DNA from: Trifolium pratense
Lineage: Eukaryota; Streptophyta; Magnoliopsida; Fabales; Fabaceae
DNA length: 64,000 nucleotides
NCBI RefSeq assembly: GCF_020283565.1
Contig: NC_060059.1
Location: 3,479,501 to 3,543,500, forward strand
Reading direction: 5' to 3'
Below, in pieces: positions 63,101 to 64,000 of this stretch. Position numbers and translations under genes: made by a program. The notes under the pieces were generated by a model. The model ran no database searches, had not been told where the DNA came from, and worked only from the letters and a program-made list of their open reading frames with translations. Each line of letters begins with the position of its first letter. Position 1 is the first letter of the stretch.

Positions 63101-64000
63101 TTTCTATCATTATTACTATGTCATTTCCTGTAAAATGACTGACATCAGTGGTTGAGGAGGGAGTGAACTGATTCGTGATTAAATTTTGAACTTTACATTG
63201 GGAGCATTGGTAGTGGAATCTTAAAACAATAAGGTGCAAGTAAGCGCCAATGAATGCATGCATCATAGTTGACATACTGTGGCCAGTGTATGGGTATCAG
63301 AGCGTAACTTTAGGCATGCAAAGTAGCAAACACATACCAAAAGAAACAGGTATGTATGCACCAAACAGTAGCTTATGTTCAAGCAATCAAGCACTTTGCA
63401 GTGCTCGGATTCATGTGAATTCAAAGGCAACGTACTGCAGCCTTTGTTGTCACTAGTAGTACTGTACTAAGCACCAAACCAACCATTGACCAGAAACGTG
63501 CAGTTGTTTGTGCAATATTTTTATTTAATTTTTATTCCAAGTAATTCAAAAATGGTCTATAATGCTATGGATAAATAATTGACATCTTTTCCTTTTTCAA
63601 AATTACTGAGCATGTCTTTTTAATGATTTTACTGAGTATGTCCTCACAATGGTTACATTCAATTTTCCGCATTTCCAGTGCACTTTTACTGCAGAATTTG
63701 TCAAGCTGCTACATTTGGGTACTACCGGAATCTCACCACAAAGCCAAACATATGTTGAGTGACTGTTTGCGTTGCTGTTCACAGTTTTCGAGGCACAAAC
63801 TGAATTTACGAAATTCCATAGCAAACTGCATTGCCATTCACAACGGAATTTTGTGAAATTCAAGGCACAAACTGAACTTGCAAAATTCCATAGCAAAGTG
63901 CAATGCAAACATAGCCTTATTGGAGTGTTTATCCATATTTGATGTTTACAAAAAGTGTAATGTAAACATATGCAACTAAATTTGAAGTGCGGTATTCAGC
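60142..64000. other. Gene-free right end of the window
   Basis: A 21-bp palindrome AGTGTAAAATA/ATTTTACACT stands at 60224-60244, at the edge of a repeat that seems to end with CGGTGTAAAATTAAATT near 60340. A 72-bp-period duplication at 63793-63834 and 63865-63906 (GCACAAACTGAA and ATTCCATAGCAAA) makes a minus-strand frame look cysteine-rich. I found no gene in this stretch. Confidence 0.4.

Noticed and set aside
63290..63306. GGGTATCAGAGC as a retrotransposon primer-binding site
   Set aside because: No LTR could be found next to it. A single near match is not enough.
63603..63908. Minus-strand frame with repeated C.LLWNF..SVCA, first thought to be a small cysteine-rich peptide gene
   Set aside because: The repetition comes from a 72-bp DNA duplication. 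There is no signal peptide, and the cysteine spacing does not fit a known peptide family.

Overview
The window looks like nuclear DNA of a dicot plant, most likely a galegoid legume of the Medicago/Trifolium type. It is AT-rich. Its genes have short GT..AG introns, and every protein it encodes has a clear plant homologue. The spaces between genes are filled with repeat families of the kind seen in legumes: TRIMs, SINEs, MITEs, LINE fragments and a chromovirus. I inferred exon structures by joining reading frames at canonical splice sites and checking that the phase was kept. No transcript evidence was available.

Layout, left to right: (1) 1-4215, minus: actin-interacting protein 1, six coding exons, with the stop codon cut by the window edge. 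(2) 6532-6803, plus: ribosomal protein eL29, two exons, with site II and telo-box motifs upstream. (3) 9127-17555, minus: a complete, apparently very young Ty3/gypsy chromovirus of Tekay/Del type, with two 1890-bp LTRs, an AGAAT target duplication and one intact 1518-codon gag-pol frame. (4) 18219-21995, plus: LPR1/LPR2-type multicopper ferroxidase. (5) 23073-25341, plus: RD21-type papain-like protease with a granulin domain. (6) 27304-29142, minus: STP-type monosaccharide/H+ symporter. (7) 32563-37037, plus: PTEN2-type phosphatase, twelve coding exons. (8) 42156-44025, plus: D3-type cyclin, with two upstream ORFs in its probable leader. (9) 44026-64000: about 20 kb with no gene I can support, holding transposon relics and small elements.

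The genes are unrelated housekeeping and developmental genes and do not form a pathway or cluster. No convincing new multi-gene system is present. The most interesting material is the repeat structure. It includes a set of very short poly(A) insertions (about 6-19 nt) flanked by 12-17 bp direct repeats at eleven places, a perfect 304-bp TRIM with identical 77-bp LTRs, and two Mutator-type MITEs with perfect 9-bp target duplications. There are also nested hAT-type elements, a SINE with an 18-bp duplication, and a LINE fragment whose unfilled target survives as a paralogous copy 3 kb away. In the chromovirus the polypurine tract is translated and the pol stop codon lies inside the 3' LTR.
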